Notes under the pieces: model-generated
Told to the model about the DNA's origin: nothing
The model's database searches: none
What the model saw: the letters and a program-made list of their open reading frames with translations, nothing else
NCBI RefSeq assembly: GCF_026427715.1
Contig: NZ_CP107558.1
Span: 2,655,001-2,719,000, forward strand
DNA length: 64,000 nucleotides
Origin: Methylocystis sp. MJC1
Lineage (GTDB): Bacteria; Pseudomonadota; Alphaproteobacteria; Rhizobiales; Beijerinckiaceae
Reading direction: 5' to 3'
Shown: positions 41,929 through 50,698 of the stretch, one piece after another
Layout of the letters: each line of letters opens with the position of its first letter
Position numbering within the stretch: the stretch's first letter is position 1
Made by a program: the position numbers and the translations under genes

Positions 41929-42573
41929 ATGGCCCATTTTCTCGATCAGGCTCAGATCGCCGTCATCCTCTCGACCTATGGCTATTGGGCGATCTTCTTT
42001 GTGGTTGCGCTGGAGAGCTCCGGCCTGCCATTGCCAGGCGAGACCATGCTGGTCGGCGCCGCGATCTATGCGCGGCTTTCAGGTGCGCTCTCCATCGATT
42101 GGATTGTCGCGGCGGCCGCCGCCGGCGCCATCATGGGCGACAACGTCGGCTATTGGATCGGCCGCGAATTCGGCTACCGCTTCCTGGAGCGCCATGGCTG
42201 GCGCGTGGGGCTCGGGCCGGAAAAGCTGCGGCTCGGGCAATATCTCTTCTATAAATGGGGCGGCGCCATCGTCTTCTTCGGCCGCTTCATCGCGCTGCTG
42301 CGCATTCTCGCGGCGCTGCTCGCGGGCGCCAACCGCCTGCCGGCCGGCAAGTTTTTCCTCTTCAACGCGGCCGGGGGCATCGTTTGGGCGCTTGTCTTCG
42401 GCCTCGGCGCCTATTGGCTGACGGCCGGCTTCGAGAGGATCGAGGGGCGGCTCGCTACGCTCGGCGTGGTCTGCGGGCTGATCGGGCTCTTCCTGCTCTG
42501 GCGGTACTATAAGGTCAATGAGGCGCGGCTGTTGCGCGACGCCGACGATGTCCTCTCGCAACGCAAGCAGTAG
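41929..42573 (+). CDS. DedA family membrane protein
   Basis: This 214-residue protein has the DedA/SNARE-associated pattern: ESSGLPLPGETMLVGAA, GDNVGYWIGREFGYR, and the helix GRFIALLRILAALLAGAN with the conserved acidic and arginine residues of this family. Family members are thought to move lipid carriers such as undecaprenyl phosphate or phospholipids across the inner membrane. Four or more spans are visible. The ATG at 41929 is preferred to a GTG at 41890 because the latter lies inside a terminator. Confidence 0.9.
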   Translation: MAHFLDQAQIAVILSTYGYWAIFFVVALESSGLPLPGETMLVGAAIYARLSGALSIDWIVAAAAAGAIMGDNVGYWIGREFGYRFLERHGWRVGLGPEKLRLGQYLFYKWGGAIVFFGRFIALLRILAALLAGANRLPAGKFFLFNAAGGIVWALVFGLGAYWLTAGFERIEGRLATLGVVCGLIGLFLLWRYYKVNEARLLRDADDVLSQRKQ

Positions 42574-43065
42574 TCAGGAAAAACGCAGTCCCCTTTTCGC
42601 CATAGCGAGGGCGCGGCTGAGATCGCGGGCAAGCTCCGCCTTCTGATCCGGCCCGAGGAACGAGCCGACCTCGACCGTCTCGCCGCGAAAAACGAGAGCA
42701 ACGCTCTGCGTGCCGAATTCCTCGTGGACCTTCTGCTCCAGGCGGACCCAGGCAGGATTGAAGCGCCATTCCCGCCGCCAGCCGCCGGCGCCAACCTTGG
42801 CGAAGACGAGTTCGAGCGGTGTGACGTCAAGAGTCTCGTAGGCGCGCGCATCCCGGAAGCTGAGGCGGAAGGCGATGAAAAGCGCCAGCGCATCGAGCCC
42901 CATGAAGCCCGCGACGGGCCAGGCCCCCATGAAGAGAAACGGCAGCGCGAACAGTCCCTGCGCTACGCAATAGGCGACGATGAAGAGATAGAAGGCGCGT
43001 GGCGTCATCGATCGATGCGGCGAGAGGCGCTTGGAATAAATCGGTTCGTCAAAGGGCTCAGCCAT
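42574..43065 (-). CDS. DUF2244 domain membrane protein
   Basis: This 163-residue protein has two membrane spans close to its N-terminus (about 22-62) and a cytosolic domain ending AELARDLSRALAMAKRG, the DUF2244 arrangement. The family is uncharacterised. The stop touches the end of the DedA gene (convergent), and the start at 43065 lies 49 bp from the divergent nth start. Longer upstream frames overlap nth and are ignored. Confidence 0.88.
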   Translation of the reverse strand: MAEPFDEPIYSKRLSPHRSMTPRAFYLFIVAYCVAQGLFALPFLFMGAWPVAGFMGLDALALFIAFRLSFRDARAYETLDVTPLELVFAKVGAGGWRREWRFNPAWVRLEQKVHEEFGTQSVALVFRGETVEVGSFLGPDQKAELARDLSRALAMAKRGLRFS

Positions 43066-43114
43066 GGGCTCTACAGCGCTTCCGTCCCTGCGAACCAATA
43101 GATATAACGCTGTC

Positions 43115-43813
43115 ATGGCGGGAAGAAACAGCGAAAACGCACAGACCAGGAAGCGCCCTGCCCACCGCCGCCTGCCCGCGGCGGAGGCGGCGCGGATCGA
43201 GGCTATTTTCGCGCGCCTCGCCGAAGCCAATCCCGAGCCCAAGGGCGAGCTTCTCTATACGAACCCCTTTACCCTGCTGGTCGCCGTGGTGCTCTCCGCG
43301 CAGGCGACCGACGCCGGCGTGAACAAAGCAACGCCGGCGCTTTTCGCCATCGCCGATACGCCTGAGAAAATGGTCGCGCTCGGCGAGGACCGCGTGCGCG
43401 AGGCGATCAAGACCATCGGCCTATTTCGCACCAAGGCCAAGAACGTCATCGCGCTCTCGCAATTGCTGATCGAACGCCATGGGGGCGAGGTGCCGCAGGA
43501 CCGCGATGCGCTGACGGCCCTACCCGGCGTCGGCCGCAAGACCGCCAATGTCGTGCTCAACATCGCCTTCCACCAGCCAACCATCGCCGTCGACACGCAT
43601 ATCTTCCGCATTTCCAACCGCCTGCCCCTAGCCAAGGGCGCGACGCCGGAGGCGGTGGAGAAAGGGCTCGAGGCCGTCGTGCCGGAGAAATATCTCCTGC
43701 ACGCGCATCACTGGCTGATCCTGCACGGGCGCTATGTGTGCAAGGCGCGCAAGCCGGAATGTGCGCGCTGCATTTTGTATGATTTGTGCAAGTTCAAGGA
43801 GAAGACGGCGTGA
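43115..43813 (+). CDS. nth: Endonuclease III
   Basis: This 232-residue DNA glycosylase/AP lyase removes oxidised pyrimidines. The helix-hairpin-helix LPGVGRKTANVVLN holds catalytic K142, and VDTH holds D160. A [4Fe-4S] cluster is bound by C209, C216, C219 and C225 (C-x6-C-x2-C-x5-C). The start at 43115 gives a normal length. Confidence 0.97.
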   Translation: MAGRNSENAQTRKRPAHRRLPAAEAARIEAIFARLAEANPEPKGELLYTNPFTLLVAVVLSAQATDAGVNKATPALFAIADTPEKMVALGEDRVREAIKTIGLFRTKAKNVIALSQLLIERHGGEVPQDRDALTALPGVGRKTANVVLNIAFHQPTIAVDTHIFRISNRLPLAKGATPEAVEKGLEAVVPEKYLLHAHHWLILHGRYVCKARKPECARCILYDLCKFKEKTA

Positions 43814-43836
43814 CGTAACCGCACCTGAGCGAAGCG

Positions 43837-44274
43837 CTACTCCCCGCGGGGAACCGACGTCGCTCGAACTGTTCGCCAACGCGCCACAAGGCGTTCGCGC
43901 AGCACTCTCATGAAGCCCGGCGGCAGCATCCCATAAACAACGCTCGCGGGATCGCCGCGGACGGCCGGGCGAAGATCGGGGCCCGGCCAGACGAAATCAT
44001 TAGCTTCGGTCAGCCCAACCCAGGAACGGGCAGTGTCGAGCCCGAGGCGTTGCTTCGTTGCGGGAGGAATCTCCAACCCATCCTCGGGATTTATCGGCGC
44101 GGTATGGGTGACCGGCAGGACGCGGACAAGCGGCGCCTCTCCCTCGCGCAGAAGAACGAGAACGATCGCGCAGGGCCGGTCCTTGACGCCTTCTTCCCTG
44201 CCCTCGCGAGCTTCGCGCGCCCAAAGATAGGAGTATCGAATCAACAATCCCGGCTGCGGAGCCGGCCAACTCAC
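43837..44274 (-). CDS. PemK/MazF-like toxin
   Basis: This 145-residue protein resembles the plasmid-maintenance PemK-like group: PQPGLLIRYSYLWAREA and KDRPCAIVL near the start, then VLPVTHTAPINP. These are SH3-like ribonucleases when active. It follows a Phd-type antitoxin with an ATGA overlap (44271-44274). Toxicity is inferred from context. Confidence 0.75.
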   Translation of the reverse strand: MSWPAPQPGLLIRYSYLWAREAREGREEGVKDRPCAIVLVLLREGEAPLVRVLPVTHTAPINPEDGLEIPPATKQRLGLDTARSWVGLTEANDFVWPGPDLRPAVRGDPASVVYGMLPPGFMRVLRERLVARWRTVRATSVPRGE

Positions 44275-44534
44275 GGCCGCCAGTCTTTCAATTCCTCATC
44301 GAGGCTCTCATGGCCCGGCGGGACTTCCGCCTTGGCGATAGCGGCTATTTCTTCTTCCGTAAAATCCGCCAGTTCCATAACGCGCCGGTCGCAGCGCTTG
44401 AGGCGCGAATATTCCTCGGCCGAAATGACCACCAGCCGGTCACGACCGTTCCGCGTAATGGTGACCGGCTCGGAGAGGGCGCGATCGGACAATGCGCTGT
44501 AATTCTCGATAAATTCAGCGGCAGAGACCTTCAT
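44271..44534 (-). CDS. Phd/YefM-type antitoxin
   Basis: This 87-residue protein has the Phd/YefM DNA-binding N-terminus (MKVSAAEFIENYSALSDRA, PVTITRNGRDRLVVIS). An acidic C-terminal half (FTEEEIAAIAKAE) is likely to bind and mask the toxin. It is the first gene of a two-gene unit, overlaps the toxin start, and probably represses its own promoter, as is usual in this family. Confidence 0.85.
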   Translation of the reverse strand: MKVSAAEFIENYSALSDRALSEPVTITRNGRDRLVVISAEEYSRLKRCDRRVMELADFTEEEIAAIAKAEVPPGHESLDEELKDWRP

Positions 44535-44611
44535 GGGTCTTTCACTCGCTTTGTGGCGTCGCCTTTATTATGGGGGCGCGCCCATCCGGTCGCAAGGCAT
44601 TGGCTTTGGGG

Positions 44612-46288
44612 CTACCCCGCCCCTTCCAGCAACCGCATCGCCGCCGCGCGCGCTTCGTCGGTGATGGCCGCGCCGGACAGCATCCGCGCGATCTCCTCCC
44701 GCCGCTCGGCCTCCGCCAGCACGGCGACGCTCGTCGCCACGCGCTTCTCCTTGCCCTTGCTCGACGCGCCCTTGCTGATGCGCAAATGCCGGCTGGCGCG
44801 GGCGGCGACCTGGGGCGCATGCGTCACCGCCAACACCTGAGCCTTGCCCGCAAGCCGCGCGAGGCGCTGGCCGATCGAGTCGGCCACCGCGCCGCCGACC
44901 CCCGTGTCGATTTCGTCGAAGACCAGCGTCGGAGCCGACCCACGGTCGGCGAGCACGACCTTCAAGGCCAACATGAAGCGCGCAAGCTCGCCGCCCGACG
45001 CCACCTTGGTCAGCGGCCCGGGACGCGAGCCCGGATTGGTCTGCACCCAGAATTCGACGCGGTCGATCCCCTCCGGTCCGCCGTTCTCGGGCTCGCTCGT
45101 CACCTGCGTCGAGAAATGCGCGCCTTCGAGCTTCAAGGGCTTCAACTCGGCGTCGACCAGCGCGTCGAGCTTCTTCGCCGCCTTCTGGCGGGCGGCGGAG
45201 AGCGCTTGCGCCGCCGCGTCATAGGCGGATTTCGCGGCGGCGAGTTCCTGAGCGAGCTTTGTCAGCCGCGCTTCCGAGGCGTCGAGCGCCGCAATGTCTC
45301 CGGCGAATCTCTCCGCGAGCTTCGGCAGCTCCGGAATGCCCACCTGATATTTGCGCGCCGCCCCGCGCAGCGCGAACAGCCGCTCCTCGACGCGCTCCAA
45401 CTCCGCCGGATCGAAGCGCGTTTCCGCCAGCGCCTGCTCCAGCGCCTGCTCGGCGAGCGACAAGGCGTCGACCGCCTGCGCCATCGCCTTGGCCGGCGGC
45501 TCCAATATTTGCGGGGCCTGCGTCAGCCGGCGTTCCAGCCGGCGCGCGGCATGGCCGATCTCCACGGCCGGCGCCCGGTCGTCTGCGAAAACAGCGAGCG
45601 CGTCGCGAATGTCAGTGGCGACCTTCTCGGCGCGCTGCATGAACAGCCGGCGCTCGGCGAGCGCCTCCTCCTCGCCCGGCTCGGGCGCGAGCTTGGTCAG
45701 CTCCTCATGGGCGTGGCGCAGATAATCGGCGTCGGCGCGGGCCTTGGCGATGCGCGCCTCCTCATCGGCCAGAGCGCGCCGCGCCGCCTGCCAGGCGCTG
45801 TGCCTGCCGCGCACCTCATTGGCCTGATTGAGCAAACCGCCATGGGCGTCGACCAGCGCGCGGTGGGCGCTCGGATCGACGAGCGCGCGATCGTCGTGCT
45901 GGCAATGGATTTCCACCAGCTCGCGGCCGATGGCGCGTAGCGCCTGCGCCGTCGCTGGCTGATCGTTGACGAAGGCGCGCGTGCGCCCGTCCGCCGCCTG
46001 CACGCGGCGCAGCACCATTTCATCTTCGCTGGCGAGGCCGAATTCGCGCGCGGCGAGATGGGCGGGATGGTCCGGGACGAGATCGAAGACGGCCGTCACC
46101 TGGCCTTGCTCGCTACCCGCGCGCACGAGCGAAGCGTCGCCGCGCCCGCCGAGCGCTAGCACGAAGGCGTCGAGCAGTATGGACTTGCCCGCGCCCGTCT
46201 CACCGGTAAGCGTCGTCAGCCCCTGCGCGAAATCGAGATCGAGCGCGTCGATGAGCACGATGTCGCGAATCGAGAGGCGGGTGAGCAT
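44612..46288 (-). CDS. recN: DNA repair protein RecN
   Basis: This 558-residue SMC-like protein acts in double-strand break repair. Walker A is GETGAGKS (29-36), a long coiled coil spans about 150-360, the signature region contains ASGGELARFMLALK, and Walker B is TLVFDEIDTGVGG. The start at 46288 (MLTRLSIRDIV) places the ATPase N-terminus correctly. It lies downstream of bamD, a common alphaproteobacterial order. Confidence 0.96.
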   Translation of the reverse strand: MLTRLSIRDIVLIDALDLDFAQGLTTLTGETGAGKSILLDAFVLALGGRGDASLVRAGSEQGQVTAVFDLVPDHPAHLAAREFGLASEDEMVLRRVQAADGRTRAFVNDQPATAQALRAIGRELVEIHCQHDDRALVDPSAHRALVDAHGGLLNQANEVRGRHSAWQAARRALADEEARIAKARADADYLRHAHEELTKLAPEPGEEEALAERRLFMQRAEKVATDIRDALAVFADDRAPAVEIGHAARRLERRLTQAPQILEPPAKAMAQAVDALSLAEQALEQALAETRFDPAELERVEERLFALRGAARKYQVGIPELPKLAERFAGDIAALDASEARLTKLAQELAAAKSAYDAAAQALSAARQKAAKKLDALVDAELKPLKLEGAHFSTQVTSEPENGGPEGIDRVEFWVQTNPGSRPGPLTKVASGGELARFMLALKVVLADRGSAPTLVFDEIDTGVGGAVADSIGQRLARLAGKAQVLAVTHAPQVAARASRHLRISKGASSKGKEKRVATSVAVLAEAERREEIARMLSGAAITDEARAAAMRLLEGAG

Positions 46289-46434
46289 GACGCTGACTTT
46301 ATCGCTCCAGTGCGCGAACCGCATGCAACAGGCCTGCCGCCCGGTGGCGGAAGGGCGCGATTCGCCGACGCGCGAAGGTTGGCACGCCCGGCGACGAAAT
46401 CAATCCGGGACCGCGAGCCTTCGGGCTCGCCCAG

Positions 46435-46620
46435 TCTGTCGACAAACCTCCGAGGCGGCCTCGTCCTTCGAGACGCGAGCGTCGCTCGCTCCTCAGGATG
46501 AGGCCTAAGTGTTTGGGGCAGAAGCAGAAGCTCCTCACGCTGAGGAGCCTGCGCAGCAGGCGTCTCGAAGCACGAGGGGCGTCATCGCCACTTTGTCAGC
46601 AGTCTGAGCGAGCCCGAAGG
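46435..46620. repeat. Dispersed repeat of about 170 bp, copy 2 (inverted)
   Basis: Read on the minus strand, this is nearly identical to the repeat at 38878-39045, with the same order of CCTCGTGCTTCGAGACGCC, TTAGGCCTCATCCTGAGG and CCTCGGAGGTTT blocks. It lies in the 349-bp gap between bamD and recN and contains nothing else recognisable. The differences are a few substitutions and a short insertion. Confidence 0.9.
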
Positions 46621-46637
46621 CTCGCGGTCCACCTTGG

Positions 46638-47528
46638 TTAGATCGCGTGGAGAGTCTTGCCGACCTTGGAGAGCCAGGAGTCGCTATATTCATGCGGCTC
46701 CAGACCGCCGGTTTTCAACAAGGCGTGCGCGTCCTTGTACCATTGCGAATCCGGGTAGTTATGGCCGAGGATCGCCGCCGCCGTCTGCGCCTCATTGGTG
46801 ACGCCCATGGCGAGATAGGCTTCCGTCAGGCGGTAAAGCGCTTCCTCAGTGTGGCGGGTCGTCTGATATTTGCCGAGCACGTCGTGGAAACGATTGATTG
46901 CCGCCGGGTAGTTCTTACGCGTCAGATAGAAGCGGCCGACCTGCATTTCCTTGGCGGCAAGCTGGTCGCGGGCCACGCCGATTTTATACTTGGCGTCGGC
47001 GACATATTCGGACTTGGGGTATTTCTGCACCAGCTCGGAGAAGATCTGCAGCGCCTTTTCAGCCGACGTCTGATCGCGCATCACGTCCGGCACTTGATTG
47101 TAGTAGCTCATGCCCGCGAGATAAAAGACATAGGGCGTGTCGGGCGAATTCGGGTAAAGGCCGATATAACGCTGCGCCGCCTGCACGGCTTCGTCATAGG
47201 CCGGCTTCTCGAATTGCGTGAAGACAGTCATCAGCAGCGCCTTGCGCGACCATTCGGACGAAGGATAGTTTTTTTCCACCTCGCCGAATTTCTTCGCCGC
47301 CTTCTCGTAGTCCTTGGCCTTCAGCTTGGCGAGGCCCTGGTTATACAGATCGTCCGCCGGTATGTCCGGGGTGATTTCCGTCTTATATTTCTCGCCGCCG
47401 CCCAAAAGGCCAAAGCCGCTCGTGATCGTATCCATGATGTCCGCACGCGCCGGCGCGACGGAGAGCGCCAGGGCCGCCAATGCGGCGAGCATGGCGGAAG
47501 AGCGGAAAGAAGCAGCGAAAACCGACAT
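46638..47528 (-). CDS. bamD: Outer membrane assembly protein BamD without lipobox
   Basis: This 296-residue TPR protein belongs to BamD, the essential partner of BamA in inserting outer-membrane proteins. Repeats are evident (DDLYNQGLAKLKAKDYEKAA, PDVMRDQTSAEKALQIF, GRFYLTRKNYPAAINRF), and it ends near VGKTLHAI. BamD is normally a lipoprotein, but here the signal peptide ends SVAPARAD with no cysteine anywhere near, so it would be cleaved by signal peptidase I and released or held by protein contacts only. The start at 47528 gives the signal peptide. Confidence 0.88.
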   Translation of the reverse strand: MSVFAASFRSSAMLAALAALALSVAPARADIMDTITSGFGLLGGGEKYKTEITPDIPADDLYNQGLAKLKAKDYEKAAKKFGEVEKNYPSSEWSRKALLMTVFTQFEKPAYDEAVQAAQRYIGLYPNSPDTPYVFYLAGMSYYNQVPDVMRDQTSAEKALQIFSELVQKYPKSEYVADAKYKIGVARDQLAAKEMQVGRFYLTRKNYPAAINRFHDVLGKYQTTRHTEEALYRLTEAYLAMGVTNEAQTAAAILGHNYPDSQWYKDAHALLKTGGLEPHEYSDSWLSKVGKTLHAI

Positions 47529-47627
47529 ATGAAGCGCCCCTTGCGGCAAAGAGCGACGAACCGCGCCGCGCTCTGAAAGCCTATTAGCCTAAACCGCCAT
47601 AACCCGCCACTCGCGGCCCCGCTCTAG

Positions 47628-47673
47628 AGCGCATTCCGCAAAAGTTGGAAGACTTTCGCGATAAGAATGCGCT
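47628..47673. repeat. Palindromic element between lpxC and bamD
   Basis: AGCGCATTC (47628-47636) and GAATGCGCT (47665-47673) are inverted repeats with an inner GCAAAAGT/ACTTTCGC pair. This matches a palindrome family common in Rhizobiales intergenic regions. It leaves the 235-bp lpxC-bamD gap without another gene. Confidence 0.7.
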
Positions 47674-47763
47674 CCAAGCACTTTATTGGCGCGCGTCGTC
47701 GCGGCGCTGGCGGCGCGCGGCGACGGATTGTGGGATATTAGGAAGGACTTTGTTCTGGCGAGA

Positions 47764-48702
47764 TTATGGCGAAGGACGAAGGATCGGCCGCTCCGCCACA
47801 GAATAGCGCTCGACGAATTCCAGCGCGCCGTCGCGCATCGCCGTTTGCACGAGCGCCACATTGAGGGCGTGCCCACCTCTGAACGAGCGGAACGCCCCCA
47901 CGATCGGCGCGCCGGCGAGCGCGAGGTCGCCGACGACGTCGAGCATCTTGTGGCGGACGAATTCGTCGACGTAGCGCAGCCCCTCGGAGTTGAGCACGGT
48001 CTCGCCGTCGAGCACGACAGTATTCTCGAGCGAGGCGCCGAGCGCCAGACCATGGCGCCACAGACGTTCGGCGTCGCGCAGGAAGCCAAAACTGCGGGCG
48101 CCCGCAAGCTCGCGGCGGAACACGCCGGGCGTGAGGTCCAACATGCGGCGTTGCCGACCGATGCGGCCCTCGAAGGCAATTTCGACGTCTAGGCTCAGTC
48201 CTTTGCGGGCCGGCGTCAGCTCTGCCCAGCCGGCGCCGTCAGAGACGCGCACGGGCGCGGTGACGTGCAAGAAACGGCGCGGCGCGGCCAGCTCGACAAT
48301 CCCCGCCTCATCGAGCGCAGCGACAAAGGCTCTAGCGGAGCCGTCCATGGCGGGTATTTCTTCGCCCTCGATCTCGACAAGGGCGTTGTCGACGCCAAGG
48401 CCGGCAAGCGCCGCCAGCAGATGTTCGACGGTCGAGACGCTCGCGCCCTCGCCCGAAAGCCTTGTGCGCAATTGTGTGGCGTCGACGCTGCGCCAGTCGG
48501 CGAGGATATCGGCGCCCTCGACGCTGAGGACGATTCCGGAATCAGCTGCGGAAGGCGAGAGCGTGAGCCGCGCTGGCGTGTCGCTGTGGACGCCGCGGCC
48601 GCTGAGCGTGACGGAACGCGCAAGCGATGTCTGGGCGCGAGACTTCGGGCGAATGAGGGGATCCTCCCGGCGAAGGCTGGAACAGGCCCAAGTTAGAGCC
48701 AC
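47764..48702 (-). CDS. lpxC: UDP-3-O-acyl-N-acetylglucosamine deacetylase
   Basis: This 312-residue zinc enzyme makes the committed step of lipid A synthesis. Zinc ligands H94 (STVEHLLAAL), H251 and D255 (EFVRHKMLDVVGD) and the general histidine H278 (GGHALN) are all present. The only early start in frame is a GTG at 48702 without a clear ribosome binding site; a GGGAGGA lies a little downstream, just before an ATT codon. The start is therefore uncertain. Confidence 0.93.
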   Translation of the reverse strand: MALTWACSSLRREDPLIRPKSRAQTSLARSVTLSGRGVHSDTPARLTLSPSAADSGIVLSVEGADILADWRSVDATQLRTRLSGEGASVSTVEHLLAALAGLGVDNALVEIEGEEIPAMDGSARAFVAALDEAGIVELAAPRRFLHVTAPVRVSDGAGWAELTPARKGLSLDVEIAFEGRIGRQRRMLDLTPGVFRRELAGARSFGFLRDAERLWRHGLALGASLENTVVLDGETVLNSEGLRYVDEFVRHKMLDVVGDLALAGAPIVGAFRSFRGGHALNVALVQTAMRDGALEFVERYSVAERPILRPSP

Positions 48703-48778
48703 TTACTGGATAATTCTTATCCCAGGGGCGTGGCAAGGCTCCAGTAACGGTTTCCTACCGTTTGTTACAAGCCACGCG

Positions 48779-48810
48779 CAAAAAACAAAGGCCCGCGCTG
48801 GCGGGCCTTT
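48779..48810 (-). terminator. ftsZ terminator
   Basis: AAAGGCCCGC (48787-48796) and GCGGGCCTTT (48801-48810) form a 10-bp stem with a 4-nt loop, followed on the minus strand by a T-rich run (48779-48786). It closes the dcw cluster directly after ftsZ. Confidence 0.85.
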
Positions 48811-48828
48811 GCGAAGCTGCACTGCAGC

Positions 48829-50544
48829 TCAGTGGTTCGATTGCCGGCGCAGGAAAGCCGGGATTTCGAGGTGGTCTTCCTCCACCGGGCGCGCTGCGGG
48901 GGCGCGGCGGCCATGCGCGTCGAGCCCGGCGTGACCCGGCGCCTGCGGAGCGGGCGCCGCCGGGCGCTTGCCATATTCGGCATGCGCAGGCGAAGGCTGC
49001 GGGGCGCGCGGCGGCATGGGCGCCTGAGGATAAGGCGCGGCGGGAGCGTCCTGCATCGCGTCTTCCTGCCGGCTCGCGCCGAAGGAAGCGAGGCGCTCGA
49101 AGATCGATTTCCGGCGCGGATCCTGCGACGCCTCAGCGTGGTGCTGACGGATCTGGTCTTGCACCGGCTTCGGGAAATCCTCGATCGACGGCATGCGCGG
49201 GGTGCGCGGCATCTCCGGCGCCGGCGGCACATAGGGGGCCGGAGCAGGCTCCATCGCCATGCGCGACGCAGGCTCGGGCATGGGCTCGACATAGGCCGGA
49301 CGGGCGGCGACCTGCTCCAGATAGACGCCATTGGTCGTCATATGCGCGGGCGCAGCCGGGGCCGGCTCGGCGTAATAGGCAGGGGCCGGCGCCGCTTCGC
49401 GCATCTCGGGCTGATAGGCGGGCGCAGCACGCTCCGACATCGCATAGATCTGCGCGGAGGGGGCGGCCTCGGCGACGGGCGCCGACGCCGACTGCGGCTT
49501 GGAATGCAGCTGCTGACGCAGCCGCTCGGCGGCCTCGGCCATGCGGCTCTGGCTCGTCGGATCCTCGGCCGTGATCGCGGCAAGATCGATTCCGGTCGCA
49601 ACGACGGACACGCGGATGACGCCTTCGAGCGAGGAATCGAAAGTGGCGCCGAGGATGATGTTGGCGTCCTCGTCGACCTCCTGACGAATGCGGCTCGCCG
49701 CCTCGTCGACTTCATAAAGCGTGAGATCGTCGCCGCCGGTGATGGAGATCAGCAGGCCGCGCGCGCCCTTCATCGACACTTCGTCGAGCAGCGGATTGGC
49801 GATCGCCGCTTCCGCCGCAAGATTGGCGCGGCGCTCGCCGGTCGCCTCGCCCGTGCCCATCATCGCCTTGCCCATGCCGCGCATGATCGAGCGGACGTCG
49901 GCGAAGTCGAGATTGATGAGGCCTTCCTTGACCATGAGATCGGTGACCGAAGCCACGCCCGAATAGAGCACCTGATCCGCCATGGCGAAGGCGTCGGCGA
50001 AGGTCGTCTTCTCCGTCGCGATGCGAAAGAGGTTCTGGTTCGGGATGACGATCAGCGTGTCGACGCATTTCTGCAGCTCGGTAATGCCGGCGTCTGCGAT
50101 GCGCAGGCGGCGCTGACCCTCGAAATGGAACGGCTTGGTCACGACGCCGACAGTGAGGATGCCCATCTCGCGCGCGATCTGCGCGATGACCGGCGCGGCG
50201 CCCGTGCCGGTGCCGCCGCCCATGCCGGCGGTGACGAAGCACATATGCGCGCCCTGCAGATGCTCGCGAATCTCCTCGCGGGCTTCCTCAGCGGCGGCGC
50301 GGCCGACTTCCGGCTGGGCGCCGGCGCCGAGACCTTCCGTCACCTGCAGGCCCATCTGAATCACGCGCTCGGCCGAAGAAGAGGCGAGAGCCTGAGCGTC
50401 GGTGTTGGCGACCAGAAAATCGACGCCCGACAGGCCAGACGTGATCATGTTGTTGACGGCGTTGCAGCCGCCTCCACCCACGCCGCAGACCATGATTCGG
50501 GGCTTGAGTTCCCTCAGTTCGGGCGCTTTGAGATTGATCGTCAT
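48829..50544 (-). CDS. ftsZ: Cell division GTPase FtsZ
   Basis: This 571-residue tubulin homologue forms the division ring. The GTP-binding motif GGGTGTGA is at 109-116, and the T7 loop [11 protein letters not shown] completes the active site of the next subunit. After about residue 320 a long Pro/Ala-rich linker of about 230 residues follows. It ends with the conserved terminal peptide [12 protein letters not shown] that binds FtsA and ZipA-like partners. Long linkers are usual in alphaproteobacteria. Confidence 0.98.
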   Translation of the reverse strand: MTINLKAPELRELKPRIMVCGVGGGGCNAVNNMITSGLSGVDFLVANTDAQALASSSAERVIQMGLQVTEGLGAGAQPEVGRAAAEEAREEIREHLQGAHMCFVTAGMGGGTGTGAAPVIAQIAREMGILTVGVVTKPFHFEGQRRLRIADAGITELQKCVDTLIVIPNQNLFRIATEKTTFADAFAMADQVLYSGVASVTDLMVKEGLINLDFADVRSIMRGMGKAMMGTGEATGERRANLAAEAAIANPLLDEVSMKGARGLLISITGGDDLTLYEVDEAASRIRQEVDEDANIILGATFDSSLEGVIRVSVVATGIDLAAITAEDPTSQSRMAEAAERLRQQLHSKPQSASAPVAEAAPSAQIYAMSERAAPAYQPEMREAAPAPAYYAEPAPAAPAHMTTNGVYLEQVAARPAYVEPMPEPASRMAMEPAPAPYVPPAPEMPRTPRMPSIEDFPKPVQDQIRQHHAEASQDPRRKSIFERLASFGASRQEDAMQDAPAAPYPQAPMPPRAPQPSPAHAEYGKRPAAPAPQAPGHAGLDAHGRRAPAARPVEEDHLEIPAFLRRQSNH

Positions 50545-50698
50545 TTGCCAGGCCTCTCGGAATTAACACAGCTCATCGGCGTCGGTTGTCCTTTCCTTGG
50601 ACGCCCCGTCGCCGAACGCGTCGTCCTCGGTATCTTTACGCAGGGGCCCGTCTCGACAGGCCGAATCGCTTCGGTAGAGAGAATCACTTGCTCCGATT

